DNA of 64,000 nucleotides from NCBI GenBank assembly GCA_958510875.1, contig OY294070.1, forward strand, positions 114,494,703 to 114,558,702. Direction: 5' to 3'. The notes beneath the pieces are model-generated. The model was not told where the DNA came from, made no database searches, and saw nothing but the letters and a program-made list of their open reading frames with translations. This document shows, piece by piece, positions 32,166-43,720 of this stretch; positions within the stretch are counted from its first letter, which is position 1, and every line of letters starts with the position of its first letter. The translations under genes and the position numbers were made by a program. The DNA comes from Endomychus coccineus. Taxonomy: Eukaryota; Arthropoda; Insecta; Coleoptera; Endomychidae.

Positions 32166-32479
32166 GTTAACAATGATATCAACAGAAAGTGATTTAAGGT
32201 TTTGCAATACATACAACAATCACATCACTATGAAAAATATTAATATTCTGAAATCGTGTCATAGTTCAAGAATGATATAATATTGATTCGGAATGATATC
32301 AATGAAGAATGGTTCAGTAAAAATTTTTGAAAGTCACCGATCGCATACGAAATTGATATAAAATTGGATTCGAATAGTTGGAAAATAAACCATACCAGGA
32401 AATATCGTGGGATCACAAGTATTTTTTCAGCAGAAAGATGTATCGAATGTATTGTTTCGAAGAGTCCACCTACCGGCGA

Positions 32480-33135
32480 GAGGCTAGCCTGTCATTTATT
32501 TTGATGAAATGATATTATTTTCGCCTTTACGTACGTTTCGTTCTCTCGACCATCATCTCGAGACGTATCAATGTCTAAGGTGAGATTTCATAAAACTGAT
32601 GCTCACGTCGCCGAAACGAACAGAAATACGAGTAGTCGAAATTGTAACAGGTTAATGTTGTAAGTATATGCATATATATCATGAATCTACTGCTCAGCAA
32701 TTTTGCTATAAAATTCGAAGTAGTTTCAAGCAATGTTTGAATACGAGCGGAAACAAAAATATTTCGCTCAACAATCCACTTTCGAACCAGATGTTAAAGA
32801 TTTATGAGGTAATAGAGGAAGGTTGTCAGATCTTATTAGAAATATTTGCAATTTGAGTATTCTATCTGAAATATGCTTTTAACATTATGAAGACGCATGT
32901 AGGAATATGCAAGGGTTTTAATTAATTGAATTAGTATGAATTTGACTCAATGATTGAATATCTGTTCTATGATTTACATACTTGGAGTCACGTTTTATGT
33001 GAGTCATCTCCAGAATAGATCTCCCATAATAATTGGTTTCTTTAGTTAACATATTAACATTTTTGTAATAGAATTGATGGGTATAATCAGAACAATGTTT
33101 TTAAGGGCGGTGGAATTTTGTTTCTAGTGCTATAC
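32480..33135 (-). mobile_element. Penelope-like 3' part (hammerhead lineage), decayed ribozyme
   Basis: Minus strand: the C-terminal tail of the endonuclease protein reads YYKNVNMLTKETNYYGRSIL, EMTHIKRDSKYVNHRTDIQS and LSQIHTNSIN (about 32,920-33,080). A non-coding region and then GGCGACGTGAGC and the ribozyme region near 32,535-32,575 follow. There GAAACGTACGTAAAGGCG is kept but CTGATGA has become GAGATGA and stem II is altered, so this copy should be inactive. It aligns along its length with 49,010-49,690 (same strand) and 38,440-39,090 (opposite strand). Confidence 0.75.
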
Positions 33136-34415
33136 TGAATCGTACCTAGAGACGAAAATAATAAGCAGTGAGATATGAGTCCCGAAAATTTATATTTAGA
33201 ATCTCTTTGATGAGTATTTTGGAAAAAAACATTCTTGGTTCCTCCCGACGTTCCCCTGATATATAGTTATTTGCATACGTAGAAATTGAATGGTATGGTA
33301 ACCTTTTGACGTAATGAAATTATCATGAACTGCCATCATAAAATAAATGTATAAGAATGTTAATACAACAGAAATTTTCAAACAAGCATAATGGTCTTTT
33401 TATGGAAAGTACATAAGTGCAAAGTAATGGTTATCACTTCGAAAAGGTAAATGGTTATGTATTCCAAATTAAAAAAAAAAAACGCCAGAGAAGTAGCGCC
33501 AGTTTTATGTAATTGCCTAAAATGTTCAAATGGGCAAATCCATATCAAGGAGTAGTAGACAAAGAGCTGATTCCATTTTAACCATTTGTGATAGCTGATG
33601 TAAGTCTCTATATGAAATAATCGGTAATTATTTTTCAATGTATGACATGGATTTTGTTTATGAGAGTATTGACTTGATTCTATTGGTTATCATTAGTGAG
33701 TTCGATTATAGGAACCACTTAAGTTATTTTCATATATTTATTTGAATATATAAAGTTAGGTACCTTTTGTCTTCATTTAATAGAATCTACATTACAATTG
33801 AAATTTTTACATCTCCATTGTGTTGAGGGAATTGAAACGTGAATCAATCAGATATTGAGTTCAGCACGTCAATATACCCACGGTGTGTCGACATTAAAGG
33901 AATAACAAACTATGTCATTACAGATGATTATCGGAGCGGAATTCGAACCTAACATTAGAAGTTGAGTTTGATGTTACCATACCTTCCAGTGTGTCTAATT
34001 GAACAACTGGAAGTTCAATACGAAATGATGAATAAAAGTCACAGTCTACACACTGGGACAATATTCCAGGAAACAAGCAAAAAAATCATCAGATATTATT
34101 CGCATTGAGAGAAAAAAATGTTCATTCCACTCAGCAAATAGGAGCCCACGCAACTACTGGCCTTTTGATTAGTCATTGCCCTCTGTTGAAATCTTTAGTT
34201 TATTTTTTTTGGGCAAGATTCGATCCCTCCAGAGATTTCCTCCGAAGTATGGAACTCGGATAGGTCTGACCTACGTTGAATCTATACTCTTTTTTCAACT
34301 TTTGAAATGAAAACTTCTTTAGGCGCGTTGAGCTATTTCAGAGGGGGGGTAAATCCATGAGTTCGTCACGTCCCGTCACGCTGTAGCTATATATAGTTAC
34401 TCCACATTGCAAATG
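33136..34415. other. Gap with nothing recognised
   Basis: ORFs on the minus strand at 33,196-33,638 are hydrophobic and show no domain. From about 34,140 onward the sequence has a different, less A+T-rich texture leading into a LINE scrap. Confidence 0.4.
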
Positions 34416-34419
34416 ATAC

Positions 34420-34535
34420 ACATGATCTACAAAGCACAGATTCAACCTGTCCTGGAGTGCTGTTTACTTGTTTGGGGTAAGGCTCCCGAAGAAAGTGAGG
34501 TCCTTCTTGGTGCATATAACCTCTGAACTTGAGAG
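34420..34535 (+). pseudogene. Jockey-like RT C-terminal scrap
   Basis: 34,428-34,480 reads MIYKAQIQPVLECCLLVWG, the well-conserved YKAxIRPVLEYCSxVWG segment downstream of RT motif E. The relic at 62,478-62,535 has the same segment in better shape. Recognition ends about 50 bp further on. Confidence 0.65.
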
Positions 34536-35625
34536 AAATTATAATTCCCGTTCTCCCCAACATTTCATCGCTGACTCATATGATATTTTAGGACCAGTAT
34601 AGGTATACCTTTCTGTAGTCAAAATAATAAAAAAATATTCGATCGATACATTAACTCACATGTGGTGTATGATTCTGTTTTCTGTTATGGCTCCTCCTTT
34701 ATCGTCTTCGTTCTAGAAGGCTCGTGATAGGTTGACCAATTACATATTGTTACCGGAAGAATAATATCACTAATATTCATCGTTTGAAACTCAAATCACA
34801 AAACGAAACTGCTTACAATGGTCAGTGGTTTCTATCTGCCAAGTCTGGTAAGAACCATGTGGCAACTATCTTACAGTTTATAACCAAATTTTTTTTGCTG
34901 TGAGATTACCAGCGTAGCACTCGCATCAAGTAAAATAAAGTTATTTACAAATAAACAGCTCACGAACTGAAGTGTGTATCAAGATCGTGTGGGGATGAGT
35001 TTAGAATCTTTCCACTTGTCACTCTCAGAAATTAAGGATTCCAAGTATAAACATGTCAATATAATGTGATATCTGTTTCTCGATTTCATTCTATAGCAAA
35101 CAACATGATGAACTAGTTCATTTTTGTCCGTATCCTTTCCATACAAACCGGATTACACCAATTAATCATCATGCATCAAAACGGAAAAAAGTGTACCCAT
35201 TGTAAAAAAATGGATGTAAAATTTCATTGATTTCATTAATATTATATGAACTTCAATAGTATGTATTTATACCAGTAAGATTACCCACAATTCATAATAA
35301 ATATGTGTTAAACATGAAAGAATTTAAAATTACACATACTAGTAAATTTTGTAATGTATTATCTGTAATTTTACATAATTTTATGTGAAAATTACATAGA
35401 AATATGTAGAAATACCGGAAAACTTAAATTGAGTTTCATTTCCATATTTCTACGTAAATTCAGTCCTACTGATAAAATCATACTACGTAAATTGAGTCCT
35501 GTGTTTCAATATAAGTTTATTGCGGTCAAGTGTTTAGACGATATTCTTTGGGATATACCATATATTTAATAAAATATACCTGAATGCTTAAAAACTGTAT
35601 TCCAATATAATAACAATATACATTA
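34536..35625. other. Gap with nothing recognised
   Basis: A+T-rich. A phrase resembling ATTTCTACGTAAATTxAGTCCT occurs twice near 35,450-35,500, suggesting a small local duplication. No gene is seen. Confidence 0.4.
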
Positions 35626-35628
35626 TAT

Positions 35629-36022
35629 TTACATGAGAATATACATTAAAGCTTGTATTATGGTTATAATGGAAAGAAATTTAAAAGACACATTTTTTAC
35701 ATATTCAAATATGGAAATGCGTTCAGTACTCAAATCATCAATTGCTTGTCTTAAAACGTTTTCTTTCTCAATTATAATGAAAAATTTTTCTGTTGATTCA
35801 CTTCTAAGCTGCATATATATTTTACGTTGACTCCTCTCCAAAACCTCGATAAACATGAAAATATTAGGATGTGGACTATCAAATAATCTATTTAATCGAG
35901 CATGGCCATTTTCACCTGAATTTGTAGTCCTGTCACAGAAACTTGAAAACATAGCCCACATTTGCGGAGGGAACGTTGCACCTTCGGATATATGATTTTC
36001 TAACAAGTAGGCTTGGGACCTC
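35629..36022 (-). pseudogene. MULE transposase C-terminal relic
   Basis: The minus strand reads YLLENHISEGATFPPQMWAM, then TNSGENGHARLNRLFDSPHP and NIFMFIEVLERSQRKIYMQL. This matches the C-terminal part of insect MULE transposases: the ATFPPxxWA segment, then N-x-x-E-x-x-H-x-x-L/R-N, then HPNI. It continues without a stop to about 35,629. It is the equivalent of 5,172-5,420 and 58,395-58,500 but a different sequence family. The catalytic domain is absent. A LINE fragment on the other strand begins right at its 5' edge (about 36,015). Confidence 0.75.
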
Positions 36023-37395
36023 TGAAGATTCGAGGAGAAACTGTACAGATAAAAGGGGAAGTCAATCATCTCGGGGTGATACTAGACTCGAAAACGACTT
36101 GGAACCAACATCTTGGGAAAGTAATAAAAAAATCGGAGACCTCATTATTTGGGGCCAAACGATCCTTCGGGAAAAAATTGGGGTTATAACCGAACATGCT
36201 CTACTGGTTGTACAACATGGTGCTTAAACCCGCAATAACATCTCGTCTTTCGTATGCATGTCTTTCGATCACAGTGGCCATGAAATCAACGCCAACTGCA
36301 ACAATGGAGACACTACTGAAATTACCTCCTCTCCAATTGGTAATCCAGGGAGAAGCAAGGCTTAAGCATCGTGAAAATTGTGAGCAGGGACGTGTTAGAC
36401 ATGACAAAAGATCACATTCCAAAGCGATACTCTTCAAACAACACATTCCAAAGCGATACTCTTCAAACAACACATTCAGGGTATCAATACCAGAAAGGAC
36501 AGAATGGGAACATAGGAACTTGAGCGACATTCTACAGGGAAAGATCTCGTATACAGACGGGTCTAAGGCTGAAAAATGTGCAGTTGCAGGGGTAAACCCA
36601 AAGACTGGATTCAGCTATCCATTGACTGAACTCATCTGTCTTCCAAGCACAGCTATATGCAATCCTTCGATGTGTGAAGGGAAACGATCGAAGAGACATC
36701 GGAGAAGAGCAGATCCGTATATTGACAGACAGTCAGGCTCCACTCAAGCCAGGAAGTGACATCCCGTTTGGTATGCACATGCAAAGAACTTGAAATACTG
36801 GCAGACTGAAACCGCGTTGAGCTACAGGCAATGAAAAAGACGATGAACCTGCAAGAAGAGAACAGGGGTACCAAAACTTCAGAAGACGGGATCATGGAAA
36901 ACCACAAAGAATACTGGGAAAAATCCCAGGAAACGAACGTGGGAAGAAATACAGCAAATCCCGTGTAATAAAAGAAAGACAGACCTATTAGCATTAAATG
37001 GGGGAAAAATAAAAGTCGTGACAAGGCTCATGACTGGCCATGCTCCAGTAAAAGGGCACCTAAACAAAATGGGACTGTACAATGGTGACCTGACATGCGG
37101 ACTTTGAAGTAAGGATAGAGAAACAGTAACACACATACTGTATACATGCGAGGCACTGAATCGCAAAAGACAATTTTTGGAAAATCTAACGGTGAACCAG
37201 AACTATTCAGTTCTCACCTAGTGAAGGACTTGTGCAAACTCGTACAAGGTACAAAAATACTGGAGTGGATACCGTAAAGAAGCAGAACAAAAGCGAGATA
37301 CAATGGACCAGTAGGCCTAACTGTCACCGGAGGCAATAGTCAGACTCTACTGTGACTCTCACAGTAGACCATGAGACCCACAGGCTCATAACCTC
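36015..37395 (+). pseudogene. LINE ORF2 3' half: RT thumb, RNase H, zinc-binding end
   Basis: Read across several frames: NHLGVILDSKTTWNQHLGKV (about 36,068-36,125), NMLYWLYNMVLKPAIT (36,196 on), METLLKLPPLQLVIQGEARL (about 36,306-36,365), ISYTDGSKAEKCAVAGV (about 36,545-36,595, RNase H strand with catalytic Asp), RLMTGHAPVKGHLNKMGLYN (about 37,024-37,083), then the zinc-binding segment LTCGL-x-SKDRETVTHILYTCEAL (about 37,092-37,153) and a stop near 37,275. The zinc ligands C-x2-C-H-x4-C read C-G-L-stop here, so one Cys codon is TGA. It is an I/jockey-type element with RNase H. The non-coding end includes a short inverted phrase (CTACTGTGACTCTCACAGTAG) near 37,346-37,366 and an A-run tail at 37,418. 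Confidence 0.85.
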
Positions 37396-37419
37396 TTTTT
37401 TCTTCACCTCCGGAAAAAA

Positions 37420-38435
37420 AAACACGTAGTCACAAAACCATAACACATTGGTCCTCAGGAAGTGCTGCCATTATATAATCAGTACACACATCTGAATTGT
37501 CTTCAGGCTTAAAAAATGGAAGTCCAAAAAAAAGATTTTAAAAATGTTTCTAATTTATATTCCTGTGGTAAATCTTGCGATACCAACTTTGGCCAAGGTG
37601 AATACGGCACCCTTCATTTTTCGCTTTTGGTAATATTGTTTGCAAATCTATATGTATGGCCTTTTCCAAATCAATGAAAATATATATTGGTGAAAATGTT
37701 AATCTTACATTTATGCATTTATTAACAACATTTTGACCACAGTTCTTTCAATATTCTACAGTTTCCGTAGGGAGAAGAAATGATGCAAGAGGCACATATG
37801 AGTCGTTATTTAAGGCATGAAAGGTAAACAGTTGTTAACAATATTTAGGACAACTCTTGGACGTACCATCTACACATACGTCACGTGAACGACATAGCCT
37901 TTCCGTAGACAATCCTAGTATCTTGCTTTGAGAATTATTGACTATTACGAAGACTTCGTTATCGTTCCTTCAAACTTCGATGTTTGCCAATATACTGACT
38001 CTCTTTAACGGATTTTGGTAGCGGGTGTTTTGTTTGTCATGAGTACTTTTATTTAACGGTAAATCCGTACTTTTAAATGAACGGATATCACCTTATTTCA
38101 AAGCCAAGTGGATAAGCTTAGCAGGTCTTGCACTAATATCATCAGCGGCTTTTCGATTTAAAGAATAACTTAACTTTTGTCATTATAAGTTGTTATCTTC
38201 TTCTCGTTCATGAGAGTGAGGTAACAGGCCTTCCAAAACTTTAAGATTTTTTCCTAGTTTCAGAAAAGATTTGCACATACTTTTACAACTCATCCAACGT
38301 TCACTATCATGGCTAATGTTTTATGGATACGAAATTTAGAGCCGCTCATCACTAGAAGGCTTCTGCGTCTTTTACTTTTCATAATTTCCATATTAAACTC
38401 ACAGATTTACAGTTAACAGAAGCAAATACTAAATA
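37420..38435. other. Gap with nothing recognised
   Basis: No supported gene. The stretch 38,300-38,440 may be the decayed GIY-YIG part of the Penelope fragment that becomes readable at 38,450. Confidence 0.4.
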
Positions 38436-38439
38436 GCAC

Positions 38440-39090
38440 TTATGCTTTGATCATAACCATCAAGAATGTTAATATTTTAACCAAGGAAACCAATTATTAT
38501 AAAAGATCTATTCTGGAGATGAGTCACAAAAAACGTGACTCCAAACCTGTAAATCATAGGAGTGATGTGCAGACCCTAAGTCATATTTATACAAACTTAA
38601 TTAATTAATATTCTTCCATATTCCTACATGCGTCCTATAATGTTGGAAGTATATTTAGGTAGAAGGACAAAAGTATATTCAAGAGGCCAGACCTTATTTT
38701 ATTAGCTGGATAAATCATGACATCTGGTTCGAAAGTAAATATTGAACTCATCCCGTTTGTTATTCGTTCTTAGACCTTGATGACATGTTGTATTTTTTGA
38801 GAGATCTACTCAGCAGTGAATTCTTGATATGTAATACTTATAATATTGTTGTGTTTTGCAATGTCGATTTCGTGTTTCTGTTCGTTTCGGCGACGTAGGC
38901 ATTTTGAAAGAAATTGGTGCGATAAGGACGCTTTGTGTTAATACAATTAGTTTTAAGTAATCAGGTTATTGAAATAATAAGTCTTCTGATGATGATCTTG
39001 AGACCGAAACGTACGTAAAGACGAAAATATAAAGCATATAGTTTGATGTGACCTATTTTCCGAGAATTTATATATAATTCATACTACTAA
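38440..39090 (+). mobile_element. Penelope-like 3' part with hammerhead-like motif
   Basis: NVNILTKETNYYKRSILEMS, HKKRDSKPVNHRSDVQTLSH and IYTNLIN (about 38,466-38,608) form the C-terminal tail of the GIY-YIG protein, matching the minus-strand copies at 33.0 and 49.5 kb. About 270 bp later come GTTTCTGTTCGTTTCGGCGA and CGTAGG, then the hammerhead at 38,981 and a 3' end TATATATAATTCATAC at 39,070. The order of protein tail, then a 3' untranslated region containing the ribozyme, is the same in all three copies. Confidence 0.8.
38981..39022 (+). ncRNA. Hammerhead-ribozyme-like motif, copy 2
   Basis: Stem I GTCTT (38,981-38,985) pairs perfectly with AAGAC (39,018-39,022). Core CTGATGA occupies 38,986-38,992, then the extra T, stem II GATC-TTGA-GACC (38,994-39,005) with one A·C mismatch, core GAA, stem III AC/GT with loop GTAC (39,009-39,016) and cleavage-site A (39,017). 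Compared with copy 1, the stem I change T to C (26,464 against 39,022) keeps pairing with the same partner: G·T there, G-C here. This pattern is expected of a maintained fold, although two copies are few. Confidence 0.7.
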
Positions 39091-39590
39091 AATGAGAAGA
39101 ACTACTAAATAAGAAGAATAATAGCCTCCATTTTTATACAGAACGAAGGGGTACAATAAACAATCATTATTGGTTATTGTGCAAATGTTTGTATACAGAA
39201 GGGTGGTTTGCCTAGGAAGCAGGTAATACATGCTAATTATTTGATTTGACAACCAGTCGACTCAGTTTAGTCAGACTTTAAAATCATCCGGGACTGCATT
39301 TACCTATATAGAAAGGCATTTAATAGATGCTTGACTCAAGTTGCTTACCAAGCATTGACCAAATTATAATCGCAAAAGAAATCGTAGTTGGCTTTGATTG
39401 TTTTAAGCAATCTATATTGTGCAAGCCTCGAATTGAAATAGTTTGACTAGTGTTTAAAATTGCATGCAAAAAGTTCCAGTGCATTTGTCTCTCAAAGCTT
39501 TTCTTCATGAAAAGGGCAAATCATTCAAAAATATGTTAAGTGACTGTCATCAGATAATTGAAACATATGGAAGAAAGTATTGAAGCAACA
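39091..39590. other. Gap with nothing recognised
   Basis: No supported gene or repeat. Confidence 0.45.
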
Positions 39591-39596
39591 CAATAT

Positions 39597-39745
39597 TCAC
39601 TATAAAATGAATAAGAAATAATCACCATTTCGGGGTAGCCATCGCCAAGTAGCCATTATCAGAATAAACTCTTCAGTACTTCAACAGTATTTTAGTGGAT
39701 AAGGGTGATTTTCTCTTATTTATAGTATTATAATGTATCTACAGT
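39597..39745. repeat. Small foldback/terminal repeat (Penelope-associated)
   Basis: ACTATAAAATGAATAAGAAA (39,601-39,620) plus TAATCACCA is inverted with respect to GGGTGATTTTCTCTTATTTA and TAGT (39,704-39,727), giving arms of about 30 bp around an 80-bp loop. The right arm belongs to the dispersed family also present at 25,828 and 32,072. Confidence 0.6.
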
Positions 39746-40030
39746 GTGAACTCATTTATAGTTTATTAACACAATATTCGATTACATGAGCTCAATTCTC
39801 ACATCGAAATTCATTCAAAATGTTATGTGAATTGTGAAATTGCTGCAGTTTTGATTGAAAAATGGTTACCTACATTTTTTCCCATGTTTCTCATATAAGA
39901 ACCTATTAAGTGCCTCATGTCTTCTGTTTGTACTAAATCCAAATTGTGTTACTTAATAAACCTATAGTCTCCTAATTATCTTACAATAACTTGACTCAAT
40001 AAGCATAAACAGAGATATCATTTCTCTTAT
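39746..40030. other. Gap with nothing recognised
   Basis: A+T-rich; no feature supported. Confidence 0.45.
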
Positions 40031-40051
40031 TTATCTGAAACAACTTAAGCT

Positions 40052-40405
40052 GATAAAGCTTCAGAATTGTCGAATTTTTTTCACACAGAAGACGATCGGG
40101 ATTTGTTTTTCGAAAATCTTTTAGCTATAATTTTGTCAGTTAAATTAATAGATAATTTAAAGTCAAAAATTAAATCAGCACCAGGAAGTAATGGTCAATT
40201 AATTTCTAAAAAAATTAAATATGATTTTGGCAATAATGATGGTTTCTCCTTTTTATCTGCTAAAGTTTTCAATGGGACATTTTCCGAAGAATTACAAATC
40301 AAGTCAGATTCATTGTCCGTTCCAATTACATCTGTCGATGTAGATCATTTATTTACAATGTACAAATTAATTTTAAGTGATAGAAAACAGAGTTTTAAAA
40401 CATAA
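40052..40405 (+). CDS. Unrecognised open reading segment, about 117 codons
   Basis: An uninterrupted frame from the stop preceding 40,052 to the stop at 40,403 reads ADKASELSNFFHTEDDRDLF and FENLLAIILSVKLIDNLKSK, with LSVPITSVDVDHLFTMYKLI near the end. Composition is that of a folded soluble protein (mixed charged and hydrophobic residues, no low complexity), unlike the shadow ORFs nearby. There is no ATG at the start, so it would need to be an exon or the 3' part of a larger decayed gene. A run CTCTTATTTATCTG upstream could be a polypyrimidine-like region, but this is weak. I recognise no family. A transposon origin is the default guess, given the surroundings. Confidence 0.3.
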   Translation, partial: DKASELSNFFHTEDDRDLFFENLLAIILSVKLIDNLKSKIKSAPGSNGQLISKKIKYDFGNNDGFSFLSAKVFNGTFSEELQIKSDSLSVPITSVDVDHLFTMYKLILSDRKQSFKT

Positions 40406-41685
40406 AATATAGGAAAGCACTCATTTGTAGCTATGAATGATATAATTTCGAGTGGTTATAATATTTAATAATTAATCAACAATTATTTAGTCATTATGTT
40501 ATTGATATTATGTTGTGCAAATATATTTGTGTTAAGTTAATGTTAAGTTGATTCACTTTATATAATAAATAATAACTTATTATTTATAATTAATTAATTA
40601 CGGTGTTAAAGACATTTTGCCTACATTGCCTATATGTTAAGATTTTTCAATACAATAGTTTGCGCCTTCTTCATCAATTTTTGTTGCCTATGAATCTGAG
40701 TTTTACTCATTACGAGTACAGAAATGTATGTATTATTATCTGATAGATAATTATGTAGTTTATTTATGATGGTCAGTGAATTAGGCAGGTCATCTACTTA
40801 GTGATTAGAATTCATGAACACACTCACGATTTGAGGCGAGACTTAAACAAAAAATTCTCATTTAATTGTAATTAAGGTTTTGTTCAAAAATGCACATTCC
40901 TATACCACACCCTAGAACAACACGAAAGAGATGAATAAAATAGGATTCAGCATTTTCCAGTGACGGCTGGTGATTGTGGGATGATGGTGAGGCATTATTT
41001 GAAATTTTTATAATTAATACAGAATCGAGAGAGGCCTAGGAGTAATTTGTTCCCAAGTTTTGTTAGCTAAGCTTCACTCGACACTATTTTCAATGTTTAA
41101 TGCCGTGCGACTGCCGATATTCAACTAATGTTGTGTCTTCATCAACTTGTCATGAAATGAAAGATTCCGATATTTCTCCGTTAATTCGCTTATTCAAAAC
41201 AAACCTGAAAGAGCCAATCAAGTCGTTCTGTATAGTTTCTGATCTGTCAGTAAAACCATCAGACTTTATGAATAAATTTCTCTAAAAAATTAGGTGAATG
41301 AATATAGCGTGTACTAAATAAACTGACAAAATTAATAAGATTCGATTTCTCATCGTGTCCCAGAAATAGCAGCTATTAGGTACACAAAGAATATCGATGA
41401 AATATGATAAAATTCCCCGATTTTCCAAAACTCTACTATTGAAATTTTCAATATCAATTTGTCATAAGCTGTTGCGATGGTAATGTTACTTCATCTGATA
41501 TGTCGAAGTCACAATTAGATGAAACTATTGGAAGCACTGCATCATCGGAAAATGCGTCTATCAATTACCAACACCGAGGAAATAATCTTTATGTGTATCT
41601 AATACAGTGCCTTTCAATCTTTCGGTCTTTGCGACCCAATTCTGAATAATAATCAATCCTTAAATCAAACTATCAAACTGAATAT
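40406..41685. other. Gap; one short ORF not recognised
   Basis: The 61-codon ORF at 41,100-41,285 (begins MPCDCRYSTNVV) has no recognisable domain. The rest is A+T-rich without a supported feature. Confidence 0.4.
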
Positions 41686-41689
41686 AAGG

Positions 41690-42390
41690 TTATTGAAGAA
41701 ATGATAAAGACTGAAAACTGGCTTAATACTTTTAAACTATCATTAAATATTCAAAAAACTAATTATATTTCATTTTCAGTTACTTCAATTAATCGTCCTG
41801 AATTTAATATCATTGAGATAAAATACCAGAGAATAATAAAATTAGATATTCAGAAATTAGCATAGATCAACATCTTTAATTGCTCACACACATAGAATAT
41901 CTTACCAATAGGATCAGAAGATTAATTCACAAATTTTATCATGAAAAATTTTCTCAACAAAGAATTACTAATTCTGATCTATAAATCTCCTGTTGAATCA
42001 ATTCTACGCTATGGTATTATTGTATGGGGAGGAACATATGAAAACAATCTACATTCTTTTCAAGTGATGCCAAACTTTATTACAAGAAGATTATTCCCTC
42101 CCAAATTGCTATATAACGACCAACTATGTTTGTAGGAAACATTTACAAAATTTCAATATGTGTGTATTTCCATAAAAATAAAAATCTCAAAATATTCATA
42201 AACCACACACGTGAAACAGGTATTAAAACAAATATACATCCAAAAATTCCTCTTAGTCACAGAAATATAAAACTGAAATTCATTAATTATCTTGCACCAA
42301 AAACATACAATCTATTATCTTTGGAAATAAGAAATATAGATAAATTACCGCTGTTCTTGAAAAAAATCAAAATATATATATTGTAATAAG
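41690..42390 (+). pseudogene. LINE RT C-terminal relic
   Basis: KVIEEMIKTENWLNTFKLSL and NIQKTNYISFS (41,691-41,785) match the segment after RT motif C (x-W-x-x-x-N-K-L-x-L-N-x-x-KT-x-Y-I). After frame changes, ELLILIYKSPVESILRYGII (41,965-42,024) and VWGG match the Y-x-x-L-x-x-S-x-L-x-Y-G-I-x-x-W-G segment. Then 42,126-42,386 gives IYKISICVYFHKNK, HTRETGIKTNIHPKIPLSHR and LAPKTYNLLSLEIRNID, the usual C-terminal R-x-x-Y-x-x-P-x-x-YN-x-LP-x-x-I segment, with a stop at 42,384. It is a jockey/CR1-like non-LTR element truncated at its 5' end. Codon use is extremely A+T-rich. Confidence 0.8.
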
Positions 42391-42539
42391 GGTTTAGTAC
42401 AGGCTATTTGCAATTTTTAATTGCAAATTTTCTTAGAAAATTAAAATTTCATGTAAAATTAAAAAATCTAAAAGTTGGGAACATATAGGGGTTGTCAGAT
42501 GTTTTCAATAATAAATGTAGTTTGAGAAGAGTAAAGAAG

Positions 42540-43720
42540 TTTCTGAAATAAACATAATACAATTCACACTCGATTCAAGCAGGGTGATATGGTACCATAG
42601 CTGATATGGTTAAGAGGGTTGCAATAAGTTCACAAAAGTTTGGTTGTAATGGAAATCATGAACCTGTCAAGATCAATAGCCAATATAGGAGGGGAAACTA
42701 ATGTGTAGCTACATGATAAATCTTAATGTGAACCATCTGGAGATGTTTCATGTAAATTCAAACAGTTAATAATATTGAGAAAAGGACAGATAAAATAAGA
42801 AATCCTCACCGAAAACATTCTGAACTAGAGACCTCAAGAGGGGAATCTTATTGCTTATTGGTCAAACAATTCAGGGATCCTTTTCCGAATTGTAGATTGG
42901 TTCTTGAGAAAAAGGACGCATTACAATTACCAGGGATAATGCCTGAAATCTTCAGTTATATTTTCTAGCTTGAATTAGTCTCTTGAGACGTGACACTTAA
43001 TTTCAATTAATTTAACTTGATAGTTTCTTCAGAGAGTTTTTGGTAAGAAGTGTGGATTTCGCTACATCTAAGTCGTTTCATATTTTTGATCAAAGTTGTT
43101 GTTCTCAGTTTCCACTCAAGTTGAGTACAACAATACTTTCAAATCATTTCATACAGTTACGATCCCCTAGGTTCATCCTGGCTGGATACCCATCATTTTA
43201 ATAATCTTAGTTTTATTTCTCTTTTAGTAAATTTAGATTATCTAAGGTATTTTATCTGAGTATAGATTTTAATCTTAGTTTTTTATTCTCATTAGTAATG
43301 AAGGTAATTATTAATTTTCTATGATCTTTAATTATCATTCATTTTTTAACTATTATCATTATCATTTAATTGTTATTTTTTATTATTAAATTTTATTGTT
43401 GTTGTTGAGTACGAGTTTATCTGATTAATTTTATCGTTTTACTCTTCCACTTACCTTCCAGTGTGTTAAAATCTTAAGTGTCTTGTGGAAGAAAAGGGTA
43501 AGTGCGATATTTTTCACGTTTGCTCTGGGTAATCGATGATTGGGTTCAAACTTCAACGTGTCATGGTTCTCTGAATTAAATGGCCACACTGTTAATAAAT
43601 GAATAGATTGAGGATTAGGAATAATATAAATTCCTTAATGAAGTTTTATAGAGATTCATCAATAGAGTACCATGTTACAATATCCTGTAGTATTGAACGA
43701 TTCTGAACATTACTTATACT
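42540..43720 (-). mobile_element. Penelope-like 3' dispersed repeat, copy 2
   Basis: Aligns with 1-900 on the same strand: ACATTCxGAAxxAGAGxCCTC, GTAxxTTGATTTxACxTAA stretches, CACTTACCTTCCAGT and ACGTGTCATGGTTCTCT. Minus-strand coding traces at 43,440-43,640 read WPFNSENHDTLKFEPNHRL and ANVKNI. It extends farther 5' on the plus strand than copy 1 (42,540-42,780); that added part (GGTTGCAATAAGTTCACAA, CATGAACCTGTCAAGATCAA, GAACCATCTGGAGAT) is shared with 61,725-61,870 in inverse orientation. Confidence 0.65.

Noticed and set aside
33930..33960. Possible tRNA T-arm (GGTTCGAATTCC on the minus strand)
   Set aside because: The flanking bases do not form a 5-bp T stem and no D arm, anticodon arm or acceptor pairing was found.
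36653..37166. Long minus-strand ORFs opposite the LINE 3' half
   Set aside because: Shadows of the plus-strand RNase H and zinc-binding region, which carries clear motifs.
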